Of a stretch of 64,000 bases of DNA, positions 10,557 through 23,136 are shown one piece after another (the stretch's first letter is position 1; every line of letters starts with the position of its first letter). The stretch spans positions 496,001 to 560,000 of the forward strand of contig NZ_CP084296.1 of the NCBI RefSeq assembly GCF_020271745.1, in the 5' to 3' direction. Origin of the DNA: Providencia alcalifaciens. GTDB lineage: Bacteria; Pseudomonadota; Gammaproteobacteria; Enterobacterales; Enterobacteriaceae. Both the position numbers and the translations under genes were made by a program. A model generated the notes under the pieces. It had not been told where the DNA came from. It did not search any database and worked only from the letters and a program-made list of their open reading frames with translations.

Positions 10557-11594
10557 TTACTGATTTTTTTGATTTTGGCTATCTAATTCACGTTCAAGTG
10601 TTTTTAGACGCTTATTCATCTCATTGATACTTAAGACTAAAGCCGCGGTTTTACGCCATGCTTTATTCGGCTGTAAAGGAATACCGGAAGAGTAAACTCC
10701 TGGCTCAGTAATTGGTCGCATGACCATTCCCATACCTGTTACGGTAACCTTGTCACAGATTTCCATATGACCATTGATAACACTGGCTCCGCCAATCATA
10801 CAATAGCGACCGATTTTTAAACTACCAGCCATGATGACGCCTCCCGCAACTGCGGTATTATCGCCTATTGTTACATTGTGCGCAATTTGGCATTGGTTAT
10901 CGATGATAACGCCACTGCCAATCACTGTGTTATCTAATGCGCCACGGTCAATTGTTGTACACGCGCCGATCTCTACACGAGACCCGATGATCACGGTACC
11001 CAATTGCGGGATCTTGATCCAATTACCACGATCATTGGCATAACCAAAGCCATCAGAACCGATCACTGTACCTGACTGGATTAAGCAACTTTCACCAATC
11101 TCAACATGATGGTAAACACTGACATTCGCCCATAAACGGGTACCTGAACCAATGCGGGTATTTTTACCAATAAAACAACCTGCACCAATCACAACGTTAT
11201 CGCCTAGCACAACGCCACTTTCGATAACGGCATTCGCGCCAATTGCGACATTTTGACCAAGTTGGGCATCATCAGCGATAACTGCTGACGCATGGATATT
11301 CTCAGCTGGGGCTGGAGTAGTATCCATAATTTGCGCCATATGCGCATAAGCAAGATAAGGATTATCTACAACCAGTGCAGCAACCTTACAAGCACTCAGA
11401 TCTTTTTCAGTTAATACCACAGCAGCAGCTTGGCAATCTGCCAACTTATCGCTGTAACGGCTATCAGATAAAAAAGTAATCTGCTGATTGTTCGCTGAAT
11501 ACATCGGTGCAATACCGGTGATGACGATATCGCCATCACCGTGTAACTGTGCATTCAACTGCTGAGCGAGGTCAGCTAATCGAATTGAAGACAT
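10557..11594 (-). CDS. lpxD: UDP-3-O-(3-hydroxymyristoyl)glucosamine N-acyltransferase
   Basis: 345 residues (341 in E. coli). LpxD adds the second, N-linked 3-hydroxymyristate in lipid A synthesis. An N-terminal uridine-binding domain (about 1-100) starts [21 protein letters not shown]. It is followed by a long left-handed beta-helix of hexapeptide repeats with the catalytic His in the [18 protein letters not shown] segment. A helical ACP-binding tail ([18 protein letters not shown]) closes the protein. It starts 3 bp after the skp stop. Confidence 0.98.
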   Translation of the reverse strand: MSSIRLADLAQQLNAQLHGDGDIVITGIAPMYSANNQQITFLSDSRYSDKLADCQAAAVVLTEKDLSACKVAALVVDNPYLAYAHMAQIMDTTPAPAENIHASAVIADDAQLGQNVAIGANAVIESGVVLGDNVVIGAGCFIGKNTRIGSGTRLWANVSVYHHVEIGESCLIQSGTVIGSDGFGYANDRGNWIKIPQLGTVIIGSRVEIGACTTIDRGALDNTVIGSGVIIDNQCQIAHNVTIGDNTAVAGGVIMAGSLKIGRYCMIGGASVINGHMEICDKVTVTGMGMVMRPITEPGVYSSGIPLQPNKAWRKTAALVLSINEMNKRLKTLERELDSQNQKNQ

Positions 11595-11597
11595 CTA

Positions 11598-12092
11598 TTA
11601 TTTAACCTGTTTTTGAACCTGGCTGGTAATATCGATGCCATCTTTTGCGTACGCAACTGCGTTTGCATCGATAACAACGTCATAGCCTTCTTTCGCTGCA
11701 ACGGATTTAATAGAATCTTGGATACGGCTCAGAATCTTATTACGCTCTTCAGCTTGACGACGACGGTTGTCTTCTTCAAATTTCTGAGCTTTCTCAGCGA
11801 ACTGGTCACGTTTAGTGATTAATTCTTTTTCCTGCTTTTCACGATCGCTAGTGCTCATAGTTGCACCGTCACGACGCAGTTTTTCTACGCGTGATTGCAA
11901 ATCTTTTTCCAGATTCTGCAGTTCAGTAGCACGGCTTTTGAATTCACTCTCAAGCTGTTTAGCAACGGCGTCACGAGCAGGCATGTTCTGGAAAACTTCG
12001 CCAACATTCACGATAGCGATTTTTTCAGCATACGCACCCGCAGACATTGCTAAAGCAATACTTACACCCGCTGCACACAACAATTTTTTCAC
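11598..12092 (-). CDS. skp: Periplasmic chaperone Skp (OmpH)
   Basis: 164 residues. Skp is a trimeric periplasmic chaperone that holds unfolded outer-membrane proteins on the way to BamA. A clear signal peptide (MKKLLCAAGVSIALAMSAGAYA, cleaved before EKIAIVN) leads into a long charged coiled coil (about residues 45-125, rich in E, K, R and Q), the tentacles of the Skp jellyfish fold. It sits 87 bp after bamA and 3 bp before lpxD. In E. coli this region responds to sigma-E; I did not identify a sigma-E promoter here. Confidence 0.97.
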   Translation of the reverse strand: MKKLLCAAGVSIALAMSAGAYAEKIAIVNVGEVFQNMPARDAVAKQLESEFKSRATELQNLEKDLQSRVEKLRRDGATMSTSDREKQEKELITKRDQFAEKAQKFEEDNRRRQAEERNKILSRIQDSIKSVAAKEGYDVVIDANAVAYAKDGIDITSQVQKQVK

Positions 12093-12179
12093 GCTAAACT
12101 CCTTAACCCATTCTTATGGCTGGAAATTTTGGTAGCCCTCATTATCTTATGAGGGCTGATTTCGATAGAGACTGAATGA

Positions 12180-14594
12180 TTACCAAGTTCTACCAATATT
12201 AAATTGGAACTGTTCTGATTTATCGCCTTCGTAATCCTTGATAGGTTGCGCATAGGAGAAGACCAGCGGCCCAAGTGGCGAAATCCACTGTAAAGCAATA
12301 CCCGTAGAAACACGGACGTTAGTTGCTGTACCGTAGTCAGGCATACCCGCACGCCATGCTGGATTAATACTGTTCCAGTTGGTATCCCATACGGTTCCCG
12401 CGTCTACAAACAGAGAGGTACGGATCGTATTCGCATATTTCTCGTCGATAAATGGCGTTGGTGTAATCAGCTCAAATGAACCTGCATACATCGCGTTACC
12501 ACCAACCGCATCGCTAGATGGGCTACCTGGCTCAGGGCCATCTTTGCCATCTATATTCTTCAGATATACAGCTTTCGGACCGATGTTATTTGAACGGAAA
12601 CCACGGATGGTGCTAGAGCCCCCGGCATAGAAGTTCTCATAGAATGGCATTTGCTTGCTACCAATACCATCACCATAACCCGCCTGCGCTCGACCTAACA
12701 CAACCCACGTTTCATCATCATTTAAAGGAACGTACTGAGCCGTATCAAAACGCAGTTTATAGTATTCGTTATCAGAACCAGGGACTGTCACTTTACCTGA
12801 AACGCTAGTTTTGTTACCCGATGTTGGGAAGAAACCACGGTTTAAGGTGTTGTAAGTCCAACCTAAGTTCAGTGTAAAGTCATCCGCTCTGAAGCTTTCT
12901 TTGTTACGACCATCTTTAGTCACCGGTGGGTTTTCACCCATAGATTGTAGATAATCCCACATTGCAGCTTGCGCACGCATGTCAGACAGGTCGTTATGAA
13001 CATACCCCGCACCAATACGGAAGGAGTTATTTTCATTGAATGGGAAGCTTAATGTGCTATCTAAACCATACGTTTTGTTGTTATAGCCAGATAAGTCCGC
13101 ATCTTTCGCACTAAAGTCGTTATAGAAGATACGTCCACCCAGACTCACACCGTTAACCGTGAAGTAAGGGTCTGTCATTGAAAACTCGACGTTTGTTGAG
13201 TAGTCATTTCGGCTGGCGTTAATACCAACCGCATTACCTGTACCCAACCAGTTATCCTGAGTGACACCAACTTGGAAGCTCACGCCACTTTCAGTACCAA
13301 AACCAACACCAAAGTTCATTGAACCGGTATTACGTTCTTTAACCTTATAGATAACATCAACTTGGTCTGGGCTACCCGGAATACGCTGAGTTTCAACATC
13401 AACAGTTTCGAAGAAACCAGTACGGTTCAGACGCTCTTTACCTAATTCAACTAAATCGTTACCTAACCACGCACCTTCCATTTGACGCATTTCACGGCGT
13501 AAAACGGAATCTTTACTGGTATCGTTACCTTGGAAACGAATTTGACGAACATAGAAACGGTTACCTGCATCAACGTTAACATGCAGCTTAACTGTCTTAT
13601 CAGCATCATTAATTTCTGGCTGAGTCATTACGCGGGGATAGGCGTAACCATAACGACCAAACAGGTCTTTAATTTGGTTTTCCATCTGAGTCACTTGCGC
13701 ACCATTGTATAACTCACCTGGTGTGATGGTGATCAGCTCTTGGATATCCGCTAAATGCTCTGCCGTATTACCATTAACATCCACACCAGAAATCTTATAT
13801 TGATCTCCCTCAGTGACATTAATCGTAATGTAGATATCTTTCTTGTCTGGTGTCAGACTCACTTGCGTTGAGTCGATATTAAAACGTGCATAACCGCGAT
13901 CAAGGTAGAAACTACGCAGGGTTTCTAAATCACCCGCCAATTTCTGTTTTTGATATTTTTGGTCAGCCGCCAGGTTCCACCATGGTACATCGTCACGTAA
14001 TTGAAGCTTATTCACCAATTCCGCTGTTGAGTAGTTTTTATTACCTACGATGTTGATCTGCTGGATTTTTGCAGACACGCCTTCAGAGAACACAAATTTT
14101 AAATCCACGCGGTTACGTGGTAATGGCGTGACCACCGCTTTTACTGTCGCGTTGTATTTACCAACACTGTAGTAAAAGTCCTCTAAACCTTTTTCAATAT
14201 TCGCAATTTTAGTGCGGTCTAATGCTTCACCCACACGGATATTGGATGCTTCCAAGTTCTGCTTTAGCATGTCATCTTTTACAGATTTGTTACCTGTAAA
14301 AGTGATACTCGCGATGGTTGGTCGTTCTTTAACTTGAACGATCAGCGTATTTCCATCACGCAGGACCCTAACATCTTCGAAGTTACCTGTAGAGAATAGC
14401 GAGCGAATCGAACGACTAATATCTTCGTTATCGATTGAATCCCCGACCCTGACAGGCATGTTCAATAATGCTGCACCAACGGCGACGCGTTGTAGACCTT
14501 CGAAACGAATGTCTTTAACTACGAATCCGTCTGAACCGTATGCAGTGGCGCTACCTAAAAGCAGCGACGCTATGAGCAACTTTTTCATCGCCAT
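12180..14594 (-). CDS. bamA: Outer membrane protein assembly factor BamA
   Basis: 804 residues (810 in E. coli). BamA is the central Omp85 barrel that folds and inserts outer-membrane beta-barrels. A signal peptide ([20 protein letters not shown]) is followed by five POTRA domains (about 22-420), starting [20 protein letters not shown]. The 16-strand barrel carries the Omp85 motif [13 protein letters not shown] in the loop 6 region and ends in a C-terminal aromatic signature (FQFNIGRTW). It sits between rseP and skp. Surface loops cannot be compared here. Confidence 0.99.
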   Translation of the reverse strand: MAMKKLLIASLLLGSATAYGSDGFVVKDIRFEGLQRVAVGAALLNMPVRVGDSIDNEDISRSIRSLFSTGNFEDVRVLRDGNTLIVQVKERPTIASITFTGNKSVKDDMLKQNLEASNIRVGEALDRTKIANIEKGLEDFYYSVGKYNATVKAVVTPLPRNRVDLKFVFSEGVSAKIQQINIVGNKNYSTAELVNKLQLRDDVPWWNLAADQKYQKQKLAGDLETLRSFYLDRGYARFNIDSTQVSLTPDKKDIYITINVTEGDQYKISGVDVNGNTAEHLADIQELITITPGELYNGAQVTQMENQIKDLFGRYGYAYPRVMTQPEINDADKTVKLHVNVDAGNRFYVRQIRFQGNDTSKDSVLRREMRQMEGAWLGNDLVELGKERLNRTGFFETVDVETQRIPGSPDQVDVIYKVKERNTGSMNFGVGFGTESGVSFQVGVTQDNWLGTGNAVGINASRNDYSTNVEFSMTDPYFTVNGVSLGGRIFYNDFSAKDADLSGYNNKTYGLDSTLSFPFNENNSFRIGAGYVHNDLSDMRAQAAMWDYLQSMGENPPVTKDGRNKESFRADDFTLNLGWTYNTLNRGFFPTSGNKTSVSGKVTVPGSDNEYYKLRFDTAQYVPLNDDETWVVLGRAQAGYGDGIGSKQMPFYENFYAGGSSTIRGFRSNNIGPKAVYLKNIDGKDGPEPGSPSSDAVGGNAMYAGSFELITPTPFIDEKYANTIRTSLFVDAGTVWDTNWNSINPAWRAGMPDYGTATNVRVSTGIALQWISPLGPLVFSYAQPIKDYEGDKSEQFQFNIGRTW

Positions 14595-14635
14595 CGTTGT
14601 TATGCGTATTCCTTACTGGTCCCAAGCTTACAAAA

Positions 14636-15988
14636 TTAGAAGCGAGAGAAATCATTAAAAAGTGCAAGTCCCATTAACAGAATCAATGCCATTGCACCAA
14701 TTCGAAAACTAAAGTCTTGTACTCGCTCAGACACTGGACTCCCTTTAATTTTTTCAATTAATAAGAAGAGTAAGTGCCCCCCATCTAACACAGGCAATGG
14801 AAATAGATTGATGATGCCTAAGTTCACGCTAATCAGCGCAATAAACATCAGATAATATACCAAGCCTGACTCCGCCGAAACCCCCGCACCTTTTGCGATA
14901 GATACCGGCCCGCTCAAGTTATTGAGTTTAACATCCCCAACAACCAGTTTACCCATCATATTGACTGTCAGTTTCATTAACTGCCAAGTCTTGTCGCTAG
15001 CTTGAAACAGTGCAGATACAGGGTTGTATTGCTGCACCATTTTATATTCATCAGCTAGCGGTAATACAGTTAGTTCGACGCCCGCAACGCCAAAACGCTC
15101 ACCTTTTTTATCTTCCTGCACATCAGGAACCAAGGTTAACTCAATCAATGTAGAATTACGTTGCACGGCTAATTTTAATGGTGTCCCCGGATTATTTCGG
15201 ATTATTCTCGTCACTGGATTCCAAGTATCCAGTAGCTCTCCGTTGACACTGATAATTCTATCTCCCGGTTTTAAACCGGCACGCTCGCCCGCTAAGCCTT
15301 CCGTCACTTTATGGATGACAGGGTCAACCTTCGCAGACACTGGCATAATCCCTATTGATAAAATAGGATCCTGCTTTTCAGGGTCAAACTGCCATGCGCT
15401 TAAATCTACTGTTTTAGAAACTGGCTCATTATATCCTTGAGGTAAAACTTGTGCAGTAAATTCCCTGTCACCAATTTTACTCACCAGCGCTAAACGAACT
15501 GAATTCCAATCAGGTGTTTCGATACCGTCTATCGATTTTAGTTCCATTTGAGGCTCAAAATTTGCCTCAGCAGCAATGGAATTTGGCTTAATGCTATCAA
15601 TGACTGGGCGAACAGACGGAATCCCAATCATAAAGACAATCCAGTAGACAACAATAGCGAGCAAAAAGTTCGCAATAGGGCCCGCGCTGATAATGGCGGC
15701 ACGTTGTCCAACGGTCTTATTATTGAAAGCTAAATGACGGCGTTCAGGGCTTACTTCACCAACACGCTCATCGAGCATTTTGACGTAGCCACCAAGCGGA
15801 ATCAGTGCTAAAACAAACTCTGTCCCATGTTTATCGACTTTACGCCATAGCGTTTTACCAAACCCTATAGAGAATTTTTCAACATAAACACCACAGCGGC
15901 GCGCGACCCAATAATGCCCAAATTCGTGTACCGTAATTAGCACACCAATCGCAATAATAAATGCCGCTAAGCTCCAAATAAATCCCAT
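14636..15988 (-). CDS. rseP: Sigma-E regulator site-2 protease RseP
   Basis: 450 residues, the E. coli length. RseP is an inner-membrane zinc metalloprotease that cuts RseA within the membrane to release sigma-E and also clears signal-peptide remnants. The first membrane segment holds the zinc-binding HEFGH (residues 22-26). Two central PDZ domains are present (for example [17 protein letters not shown]). The last part has the third zinc ligand in [13 protein letters not shown] and C-terminal membrane segments. It lies 41 bp upstream of bamA, so the stress protease is encoded beside the machine it monitors. Confidence 0.98.
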   Translation of the reverse strand: MGFIWSLAAFIIAIGVLITVHEFGHYWVARRCGVYVEKFSIGFGKTLWRKVDKHGTEFVLALIPLGGYVKMLDERVGEVSPERRHLAFNNKTVGQRAAIISAGPIANFLLAIVVYWIVFMIGIPSVRPVIDSIKPNSIAAEANFEPQMELKSIDGIETPDWNSVRLALVSKIGDREFTAQVLPQGYNEPVSKTVDLSAWQFDPEKQDPILSIGIMPVSAKVDPVIHKVTEGLAGERAGLKPGDRIISVNGELLDTWNPVTRIIRNNPGTPLKLAVQRNSTLIELTLVPDVQEDKKGERFGVAGVELTVLPLADEYKMVQQYNPVSALFQASDKTWQLMKLTVNMMGKLVVGDVKLNNLSGPVSIAKGAGVSAESGLVYYLMFIALISVNLGIINLFPLPVLDGGHLLFLLIEKIKGSPVSERVQDFSFRIGAMALILLMGLALFNDFSRF

Positions 15989-15996
15989 TAATCTTC

Positions 15997-16857
15997 CTAA
16001 AGACCAAAACCGTTGAAAACTAACAAATTCAGCCCTGCAAATACAGGGATTGCCGCAGTTAGACTATCAATTCTATCGAGTATTCCACCGTGACCTGGAA
16101 TTAAATGGCTACTGTCTTTAATGCCAGATTGGCGCTTAAACATACTCTCTGTTAAGTCACCGAACACAGATACTACAACAACAATAATTGAAGTCACTAG
16201 TAAATAATCTGGCATTGCTGGGATTGGCGCATATAAGCTAAATAACCATGAGATAATTCCAGCTGTAATTAAACCACCGATTAACCCTTCCCATGTTTTA
16301 CCCGGAGAAACTTTTGGTGCCATTTTATTGCGACCAATAGTACGTCCAAACGCATAAGCACCGGAGTCTGCACCCCATACCAATAGCATCACGTAGAGTA
16401 ACCACCATGCCCCAACAGAGGTGTCAGCTTGGTAACCAATAGTTCTTAATACCATCATGCCACTATAGAAAGGCACAATAGTTAATACGCCAAACAGTAA
16501 GCGAATGATGACCGATTTTCCCCATGAAGCAGAGGCTGGGTATGTCACAACCAATAAAATGGCTGCAACCCACCAGATTAAACCGGCCCAGAGGCTATAT
16601 AAAATAAACGGAGAGCTTGAAAGTGCGGTCATGTCTGGTAAAGAAAGTTGAATTGCGAGTAATACCACCGCAAATACAACCGCTAAACCGATACGTTTAG
16701 TTTGTGAATGCCATCCTGCAAATTGCGCCCATTCCCATGCGCCCAACGCACAGACTGCTATCACCACTAAACCGAAATTTGCTGGGGACAGTAAAAAAAG
16801 TGCAGCAATAACAATTGGAATTAAAATCACCGCAGTGAGTAAACGATACTTCAGCAC
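15997..16857 (-). CDS. cdsA: Phosphatidate cytidylyltransferase
   Basis: CdsA makes CDP-diacylglycerol from phosphatidate and CTP, the branch point for all phospholipids. The protein is very hydrophobic with about eight membrane segments. It ends with the CDP-DAG synthase signature [19 protein letters not shown] followed by [17 protein letters not shown] choose the GTG at 16857 (286 residues, [10 protein letters not shown], like E. coli MLKYRL). The ATG two codons earlier directly abuts its ribosome binding site AAGGGG with no spacer, whereas the GTG sits 6 nt from it. The gene follows uppS within a few bases. Confidence 0.95.
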   Translation of the reverse strand: MLKYRLLTAVILIPIVIAALFLLSPANFGLVVIAVCALGAWEWAQFAGWHSQTKRIGLAVVFAVVLLAIQLSLPDMTALSSSPFILYSLWAGLIWWVAAILLVVTYPASASWGKSVIIRLLFGVLTIVPFYSGMMVLRTIGYQADTSVGAWWLLYVMLLVWGADSGAYAFGRTIGRNKMAPKVSPGKTWEGLIGGLITAGIISWLFSLYAPIPAMPDYLLVTSIIVVVVSVFGDLTESMFKRQSGIKDSSHLIPGHGGILDRIDSLTAAIPVFAGLNLLVFNGFGL

Positions 16858-16869
16858 ATCCATCCCCTT

Positions 16870-17622
16870 TTATTTGACGAGTTCGTCATCTGATTCTGCT
16901 CCACCATAGCGCCGTTCTCGCTTGCTAAAAGCATCAACTGCATCCTGAAACACCATTTCATCAAAATCTGGCCATAAAACGTTGGTGAAATAAAATTCCG
17001 CATAAGCAACCTGCCATAACAAGAAATTACTAATGCGATGTTCTCCACCTGTACGGATCACCAAATCAACACACTCTTGGTCATGCATACAAACATGGTC
17101 ACTAATCGTACTTTCAGTCACGTCATCGATAGATAACTCACCACAGCTCACTTTTTCATAAACTTGTTTAACGCTATTAACAATATCCCAGCGTCCACCG
17201 TAATTAGCGGCAATATTCAGTTGTAAACCCGTGTTACCTGCTGTTAATGCTTCCGCTTTATCAATTCTTTTTCTTAAGGTTTCACTAAAGCGACTAACAT
17301 CACCAATAATTTTCAGTTTTACGTTATTTTTATGCAGGTTTTTGACTTCATTATCTAATGCAAAAACAAACAGATCCATCAACGAACTGACTTCTTTTTC
17401 TGGTCTTTTCCAATTTTCACTGCTGAATGCGTAAAGTGTCAGGGAACGAATATTATTCTTTACGGCAAAACGCACAGAACTACGTACAGATTCAACACCT
17501 GCTCGATGACCAGTAATTCTGAATTTTCCTCTCTGTTTTGCCCATCGCCCATTACCATCCATAATGATGGCAACATGCTTAGGCATCATAGAATCAGAGA
17601 GATTTTCACCACTAGAGTTCAT
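16870..17622 (-). CDS. uppS: Undecaprenyl diphosphate synthase (UppS/IspU)
   Basis: 250 residues. This cis-prenyltransferase extends farnesyl diphosphate to the C55 carrier lipid used for peptidoglycan and O-antigen. The catalytic motif HVAIIMDGNGRWAKQRGK (Asp near residue 22) and the diphosphate-binding HRAG are present. The C-terminal DLVIRTGGEHRISNFLLWQ with YAEFYF is the usual second signature. It lies with dxr and cdsA in the classical order, so precursor synthesis and carrier synthesis are linked. Confidence 0.98.
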   Translation of the reverse strand: MNSSGENLSDSMMPKHVAIIMDGNGRWAKQRGKFRITGHRAGVESVRSSVRFAVKNNIRSLTLYAFSSENWKRPEKEVSSLMDLFVFALDNEVKNLHKNNVKLKIIGDVSRFSETLRKRIDKAEALTAGNTGLQLNIAANYGGRWDIVNSVKQVYEKVSCGELSIDDVTESTISDHVCMHDQECVDLVIRTGGEHRISNFLLWQVAYAEFYFTNVLWPDFDEMVFQDAVDAFSKRERRYGGAESDDELVK

Positions 17623-17803
17623 TAAATGTTAATCCTTGTCTGTACTACTTGGGAAATCTGACTCAATCATAACTCTTATGATTATAATTGCTGATAAGAC
17701 ACATCCTTAATATGCTTATTGTTGATAAGCTTTCTATTCTCAACACGCCACATATTAAAGATATATTATAGTTATCAGCAACTAAATAAATCACATATCA
17801 AGA

Positions 17804-19000
17804 TTAAAATTCTTGAGCAATTCGTTGAGCTGCTTCACGGCGAGCACAAGCATCGATTTCTAAGACCTCGTCAATAGACGTGGGTTCCGGCAAATGAATT
17901 AATTTATCCATAATCTCATGGTTGATTTTTGCAATATCCGTAAAGCGAATTTTGCCTTCTAAGAATGCACCGACAGTAATTTCATTCGCACCATTTAATG
18001 CGGTAGTTGCCGCTTGACCTTGGTGACATGCATCAATAGCCAGTTTCAGGCAAGGGTAACGTTGGTAATCAGGCTCAACAAAAGTCAGCGAAGATAACGT
18101 AGTGAAATCCAATGGCTTAGCACCCGACATAATGCGCTGAGGATAGGCCATGCTGTACGAAATTGGTGTGCGCATGTCAGGTGTTCCTAACTGGGCGATC
18201 ACACTTCCATCACGGTAGCGAACCATAGAATGGATGACAGATTGAGGGTGAATAATCACCTCCATCTGCTTTTCATTAGCATTAAAGAAATAGCAAGCCT
18301 CAATATATTCTAGACCTTTATTCATCATAGTCGCGGAGTCTACCGAGATTTTGCGTCCCATTGACCAATTAGGATGATTACATGCCTCATCCGGTGTCAC
18401 TTGGTCAAAATAAGATAACGGCGTATCTCTAAATGGTCCACCGGAGCCTGTTAATACGATGCTGGAAATCCCAGAAGCCGTCAGGTCGGCAAAGCCTAAA
18501 TTCAATTGAATTTCTTCAGGTAGGCTTTGAAAAATCGCGTTATGCTCGCTATCAATCGGGAAAACTGTTGCTTGGTGCTCTCGAATCGCATTAAAGAATA
18601 AACGGCCACTGGTAATCAGAGACTCTTTATTCGCTAATAATATTCTTTTCCCTTTACGGATTGCTGACAGCGTTGGGAGTAGCCCCGCCACGCCAGTAAT
18701 TGCAGACATCACTTGATCCGCTTCATCCAACCCAGCAAGTTCAATAGCGGATTCTGTACCCGATAAAACCTCTGTTTTGCAGTTATTTTCCGTCAGAATA
18801 GTGCGTAACGCTTTCGCTGCGCTTTCGTCAGCCATTGAGACATATTTAGGATTAAATTCAAGGCACTGGCTTGCCATCTCAGTCACGTTTTTACCTGCGA
18901 CTAATGCAAGAATTTGGAATTGATCAGGATTTTGACGAACAACAGAAAGTGTACTTGTACCGATTGAACCTGTAGAACCCAGGATAGTAAGACGTTTCAT
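17804..19000 (-). CDS. dxr: 1-deoxy-D-xylulose 5-phosphate reductoisomerase
   Basis: 398 residues, the E. coli length. Dxr converts DXP to 2-C-methylerythritol 4-phosphate, the committed step of the non-mevalonate isoprenoid pathway and the target of fosmidomycin. NADPH binding is shown by the N-terminal [13 protein letters not shown]. The catalytic and metal-binding residues lie in [14 protein letters not shown] and in [20 protein letters not shown]. It is separated from frr by about 150 bp and from uppS by 181 bp. Confidence 0.99.
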   Translation of the reverse strand: MKRLTILGSTGSIGTSTLSVVRQNPDQFQILALVAGKNVTEMASQCLEFNPKYVSMADESAAKALRTILTENNCKTEVLSGTESAIELAGLDEADQVMSAITGVAGLLPTLSAIRKGKRILLANKESLITSGRLFFNAIREHQATVFPIDSEHNAIFQSLPEEIQLNLGFADLTASGISSIVLTGSGGPFRDTPLSYFDQVTPDEACNHPNWSMGRKISVDSATMMNKGLEYIEACYFFNANEKQMEVIIHPQSVIHSMVRYRDGSVIAQLGTPDMRTPISYSMAYPQRIMSGAKPLDFTTLSSLTFVEPDYQRYPCLKLAIDACHQGQAATTALNGANEITVGAFLEGKIRFTDIAKINHEIMDKLIHLPEPTSIDEVLEIDACARREAAQRIAQEF

Positions 19001-19082
19001 AGTGATCAGATACTCTGTATTAATTCAATACTGAGATTATATCAGCTTAGCGATGAGAAAGGATTGTTTAATAGAAATGATA

Positions 19083-19140
19083 AATAATAAAGCCATGCTA
19101 AAGCACACTTTTAAAAAATGTGTTCAGATGGCTTTATTAT
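19083..19140 (-). terminator. Likely terminator after frr
   Basis: The arms AATAATAAAGCCAT (19083-19096) and ATGGCTTTATTAT (19128-19140) form a stem around a second small hairpin. The stem is A/U-rich at its base, and the 3' arm on the minus strand ends in a weak U-tract. It is the only candidate stop signal between frr and dxr. Confidence 0.55.
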
Positions 19141-19149
19141 CAAGATGGA

Positions 19150-19707
19150 TTAAAACTCCATCAGCTCCGCTTCTTTTTGAGCTAATGCTTCATCCACTTT
19201 TTTGATGAAGTTATCCGTCAGTTTTTGGATATCATCCTGTGAACGGCGCTCATCATCTTCACTGATTTCTTTGTCTTTCAGTAAAGCTTTAACTTTATCG
19301 TTAGCGTCACGGCGGACGTTACGAATCGCGATACGACCTTGCTCAGCATCACCACGAACCACTTTGATTAAGTCTTTACGACGCTCTTCCGTTAATGGAG
19401 GAAGTGGAACGCGGATAACAGTACCTGCTGAAGATGGGTTCAGACCTAAGTCAGACGCCATGATCGCTTTTTCAATTGCAGGTGACATGCTACGGTCAAA
19501 AACAGAAATTGCTAATGTACGTGAGTCTTCAACGGTCACGTTAGCTAATTGACGCAGAGGCGTCGCTGAGCCGTAATATTCAACAGAGATGCCGTCTAAC
19601 AGGCTTGGAGAAGCGCGGCCAGTACGAACTTTGCTGATTTGACTTTTTAGTGCTTCAAGGCTCTTTTCCATACGGTCTTGAGCATCTTTTTGGATTTCGT
19701 TAATCAC
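19150..19707 (-). CDS. frr: Ribosome recycling factor
   Basis: 185 residues, the standard RRF length. With EF-G it splits post-termination ribosomes. The sequence begins [20 protein letters not shown] and contains the conserved [15 protein letters not shown] and [19 protein letters not shown] blocks. It ends with the long third helix of the triple-helix domain. It lies between pyrH and dxr, the conserved enterobacterial order. Confidence 0.99.
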   Translation of the reverse strand: MINEIQKDAQDRMEKSLEALKSQISKVRTGRASPSLLDGISVEYYGSATPLRQLANVTVEDSRTLAISVFDRSMSPAIEKAIMASDLGLNPSSAGTVIRVPLPPLTEERRKDLIKVVRGDAEQGRIAIRNVRRDANDKVKALLKDKEISEDDERRSQDDIQKLTDNFIKKVDEALAQKEAELMEF

Positions 19708-19815
19708 GTTATCAACCCTTAAGAACTTGTTATTAAAGGCCGCAAAGCAGCCTCGCTTAAATTGTCTGAATTTATGTTAGATAATACATTCAAACTCAGG
19801 TCATGTCTCTGAGTA

Positions 19816-20544
19816 TTAATTGTGAGAAATCAGAGTTCCTTCGTTTTCACCCATCACAACACGGCGTAATGCGCCTGGCTTATTCATGTTGAAAACACGA
19901 ATTGGCAGGTTGTGATCGCGTGCTAGCGTAAATGCAGCTAAATCCATAACTTTCAATTCACGCTCAAGAACTTCTTGATAATTCAGGTTTTCATACAAAA
20001 CGGCATCAGGATCTTTGGCAGGATCTGACGAGTAAACGCCATCAACTTTTGTGGCTTTCAGTACAACATCAGCTTCAATTTCAATACCGCGTAAGCAAGC
20101 TGCTGAGTCCGTTGTGAAGAATGGATTTCCTGTTCCCGCAGAGAAGATAACCACACGACCGTGTCGCAGTAAGCTGATAGCTTCAGCCCAACTATAGTTG
20201 TCACATACGCCATTGAGTGGAATTGCAGACATCAGTCTTGCGTTTACGTATGCACGGTGCAGCGCATCACGCATTGCCAGACCATTCATCACGGTTGCCA
20301 GCATACCCATATGGTCACCAACAACGCGGTTCATGCCTGCTTGTGCCAGACCGGCACCACGGAACAAGTTACCACCACCAATAACCACACCGACCTGTAT
20401 ACCCAGTTCTATAAGTTCTTTGATTTCCTGAGCCATACGATCTAAAACGCTAGCATCGATACCAAAACCTTCTGCACCTTGTAGAGCCTCGCCACTTAGT
20501 TTAAGCAGAATACGCTGATAAACGGGTTTTGCATTGGTTGCCAT
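19816..20544 (-). CDS. pyrH: UMP kinase
   Basis: 242 residues (241 in E. coli). PyrH phosphorylates UMP to UDP for RNA, DNA and sugar-nucleotide synthesis. It is an amino-acid-kinase-fold protein, not a P-loop kinase: [13 protein letters not shown] at the N-terminus, [12 protein letters not shown] for phosphate binding, [21 protein letters not shown], and [19 protein letters not shown] near the ATP site. It is followed by frr and preceded by tsf. Confidence 0.99.
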   Translation of the reverse strand: MATNAKPVYQRILLKLSGEALQGAEGFGIDASVLDRMAQEIKELIELGIQVGVVIGGGNLFRGAGLAQAGMNRVVGDHMGMLATVMNGLAMRDALHRAYVNARLMSAIPLNGVCDNYSWAEAISLLRHGRVVIFSAGTGNPFFTTDSAACLRGIEIEADVVLKATKVDGVYSSDPAKDPDAVLYENLNYQEVLERELKVMDLAAFTLARDHNLPIRVFNMNKPGALRRVVMGENEGTLISHN

Positions 20545-20716
20545 GAGTTGTGTCCTAACAGGTCATTATTGGAGTCATACATATAGAGCCTCGCTCTATA
20601 TGCCGAAAAATGTATTTGATACAGAATGCTACACAAAAATAGTTCAAGTTGCAGGAAGTTGAGTCGCTACACCAAAATAGGTGAATGCATACAGCTTGAA
20701 ATATGCAGTGTATTAA

Positions 20717-20744
20717 AGAAAGGCCGCCAATCGGCGGCCCTTTT
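20717..20744 (-). terminator. Rho-independent terminator after tsf
   Basis: The GC-rich arms AGGCCGCC and GGCGGCCC enclose a short loop. On the minus strand the stem is followed by a T-tract (TTTCTTT). It lies directly after the tsf stop and separates rpsB-tsf from pyrH-frr. Confidence 0.9.
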
Positions 20745-20750
20745 CGTTGA

Positions 20751-21602
20751 TTACTTGCTCATTGCAGCAACTTCTGCTGCGAAGTCAGTTTCAACTTTCT
20801 CGATACCTTCACCAACTTCAAAGCGGATGAAGTTAGTTACGTTAGCACCTTTTTCTTTCAGTAAGTCACCAACAGATTTGCTTGGATCCATTACGAAAGG
20901 CTGGCCAGTCAGAGAGATTTCGCCAGTGAATTTGTTCATGCGACCGATAACCATTTTTTCAGCGATTTCGCGTGGTTTACCAGATTGCATAGCGATGTCT
21001 AACTGAATTTGGTGCTCGTGAGCAACAACATCAGCTGGAACGTTTTCTGGAGTCACATATTCTGGCTTGCTTGCAGCAATGTGCATCGCAATGTGTTTCA
21101 GCAGTTCTTCATCTGCGCCTTCGCCAGCAACCAGAACACCGATACGAGCACCGTGCAGGTAGCTACCTACTTGTGTACCTTCCAGAATAGCAACGCGACG
21201 GATATTGATGTTTTCACCAATTTTCGCAACTAAAGCTGTACGAGCTTCTTCGAATTTTGCTTTCAGAGCGTCGATGTCAGCGTTTTTATCAGCAACAACA
21301 GAAGCTAAAACTTCTTTACCGAATGCTAAGAAACCAGCATCTTTAGCAACGAAGTCAGTTTCGCAGTTCAGTTCGATCAGCGCACCAGTTTTACCGTCGT
21401 TGAAAACTTCAGTCAGGATAACGCCTTCAGCAGCAACACGGCCTGCTTTTTTAGCGGCTTTCGCTTGACCTGATTTACGCATGTTGTCGATTGCTAATTC
21501 GATGTCGCCGTTAGCTTCAACTAATGCTTTTTTACATTCCATCATACCTGCGCCAGTACGTTCGCGCAGTTCTTTTACCAATGCAGCGGTAATTCCAGAC
21601 AT
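20751..21602 (-). CDS. tsf: Elongation factor Ts
   Basis: EF-Ts exchanges GDP for GTP on EF-Tu. From the ATG at 21602 it has 283 residues, the E. coli length, and begins [20 protein letters not shown]. An upstream in-frame start would add 13 residues that have no counterpart in the family. The TDFVAKD motif that contacts EF-Tu's nucleotide-binding domain is visible in the [16 protein letters not shown] stretch. It is cotranscribed with rpsB through a leaky hairpin. Confidence 0.98.
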   Translation of the reverse strand: MSGITAALVKELRERTGAGMMECKKALVEANGDIELAIDNMRKSGQAKAAKKAGRVAAEGVILTEVFNDGKTGALIELNCETDFVAKDAGFLAFGKEVLASVVADKNADIDALKAKFEEARTALVAKIGENINIRRVAILEGTQVGSYLHGARIGVLVAGEGADEELLKHIAMHIAASKPEYVTPENVPADVVAHEHQIQLDIAMQSGKPREIAEKMVIGRMNKFTGEISLTGQPFVMDPSKSVGDLLKEKGANVTNFIRFEVGEGIEKVETDFAAEVAAMSK

Positions 21603-21666
21603 GTGATTTATTCCTCGATATGCCTCACGGGACTTTCCCACAAGGATAATTCTGATTCACAGAGAC

Positions 21667-21690
21667 AAAAGGGGCCTAAGTAGGCCCCTT
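21667..21690 (-). terminator. Hairpin between rpsB and tsf (partial terminator)
   Basis: The arms AAGGGGCCTA and TAGGCCCCTT form a strong stem, followed on the minus strand by TTTTG. In E. coli a partial terminator in this position reduces tsf expression relative to rpsB; the same role is likely here. Confidence 0.8.
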
Positions 21691-21736
21691 CTAACCAATA
21701 TATAGCAATACCTGGTTAATAAGGGCTTTTGCCTTA

Positions 21737-22590
<854 letters not shown>

Positions 22591-22697
22591 TTGAGTTTTA
22601 GTTTACGCACATCCAATCGATGCCTTTAAGATTCACTCACTAATCCAAATTAGATTAAAAAATGAGATAAAGAGAAAAATATGGATTGCCGGCGCGC

Positions 22698-22727
22698 TTT
22701 ATACCATAAAATGCAGTTGTAATCCAA
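22698..22727 (-). promoter_or_regulatory. Predicted rpsB promoter with GC-rich discriminator
   Basis: On the minus strand a -10 element TATAAA (22698-22703) lies 18 bp after a -35-like TTGGAT (22722-22727). It is followed at once by a GC-rich stretch (GCGCGCCGG). That discriminator is typical of stringently controlled ribosomal promoters. The predicted transcript has a leader of about 230 nt before rpsB. Confidence 0.6.
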
Positions 22728-23136
22728 TAATTGTTGTTTTTTCGCTGATAAAAACCAAGTGTATTATTCAGATCTCAACGAATTTTACCCATCACAAAAG
22801 ACCCACGAAGCAAATATAGAGCAACAACAAAACGATAGCGAAAAATGGTCAAGATGAAAAATTCATCATCAAAAATCAACTTATTGTTTTTGACAATTTG
22901 TGCTCTATAAAGCTCAATTTGAACAAACTACGCCTGAGGCTTGGCTTACTCTGTGCTCCATTATCTGTTTTTAATCGAATTGTGGGCATCTAAACATATC
23001 GCCAACTAGTTGGCAGAAAATGCGGTGACTGTTACCATACTCGGCATCAACGGTAAAAATGTCGCAACAATTGCCCATTTCCAAACCCTTTTTTTAACAT
23101 GTCGCAAATCCCTGCTGACATATATGGACTGAACTC
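22728..23136. other. Intergenic region upstream of map
   Basis: AT-rich spacer between divergent rpsB and map with no convincing gene. It contains a perfect 14-bp palindrome, GCCAACTAGTTGGC, at 23001-23014, about 120 bp before map, which looks like an operator half-site pair. I could not assign a regulator or a definite map promoter. Confidence 0.4.

Noticed and set aside
22890-22911. Possible promoter TTGACA...TATAAA upstream of map
   Set aside because: The spacing is only 10 bp, too short for a sigma-70 promoter.
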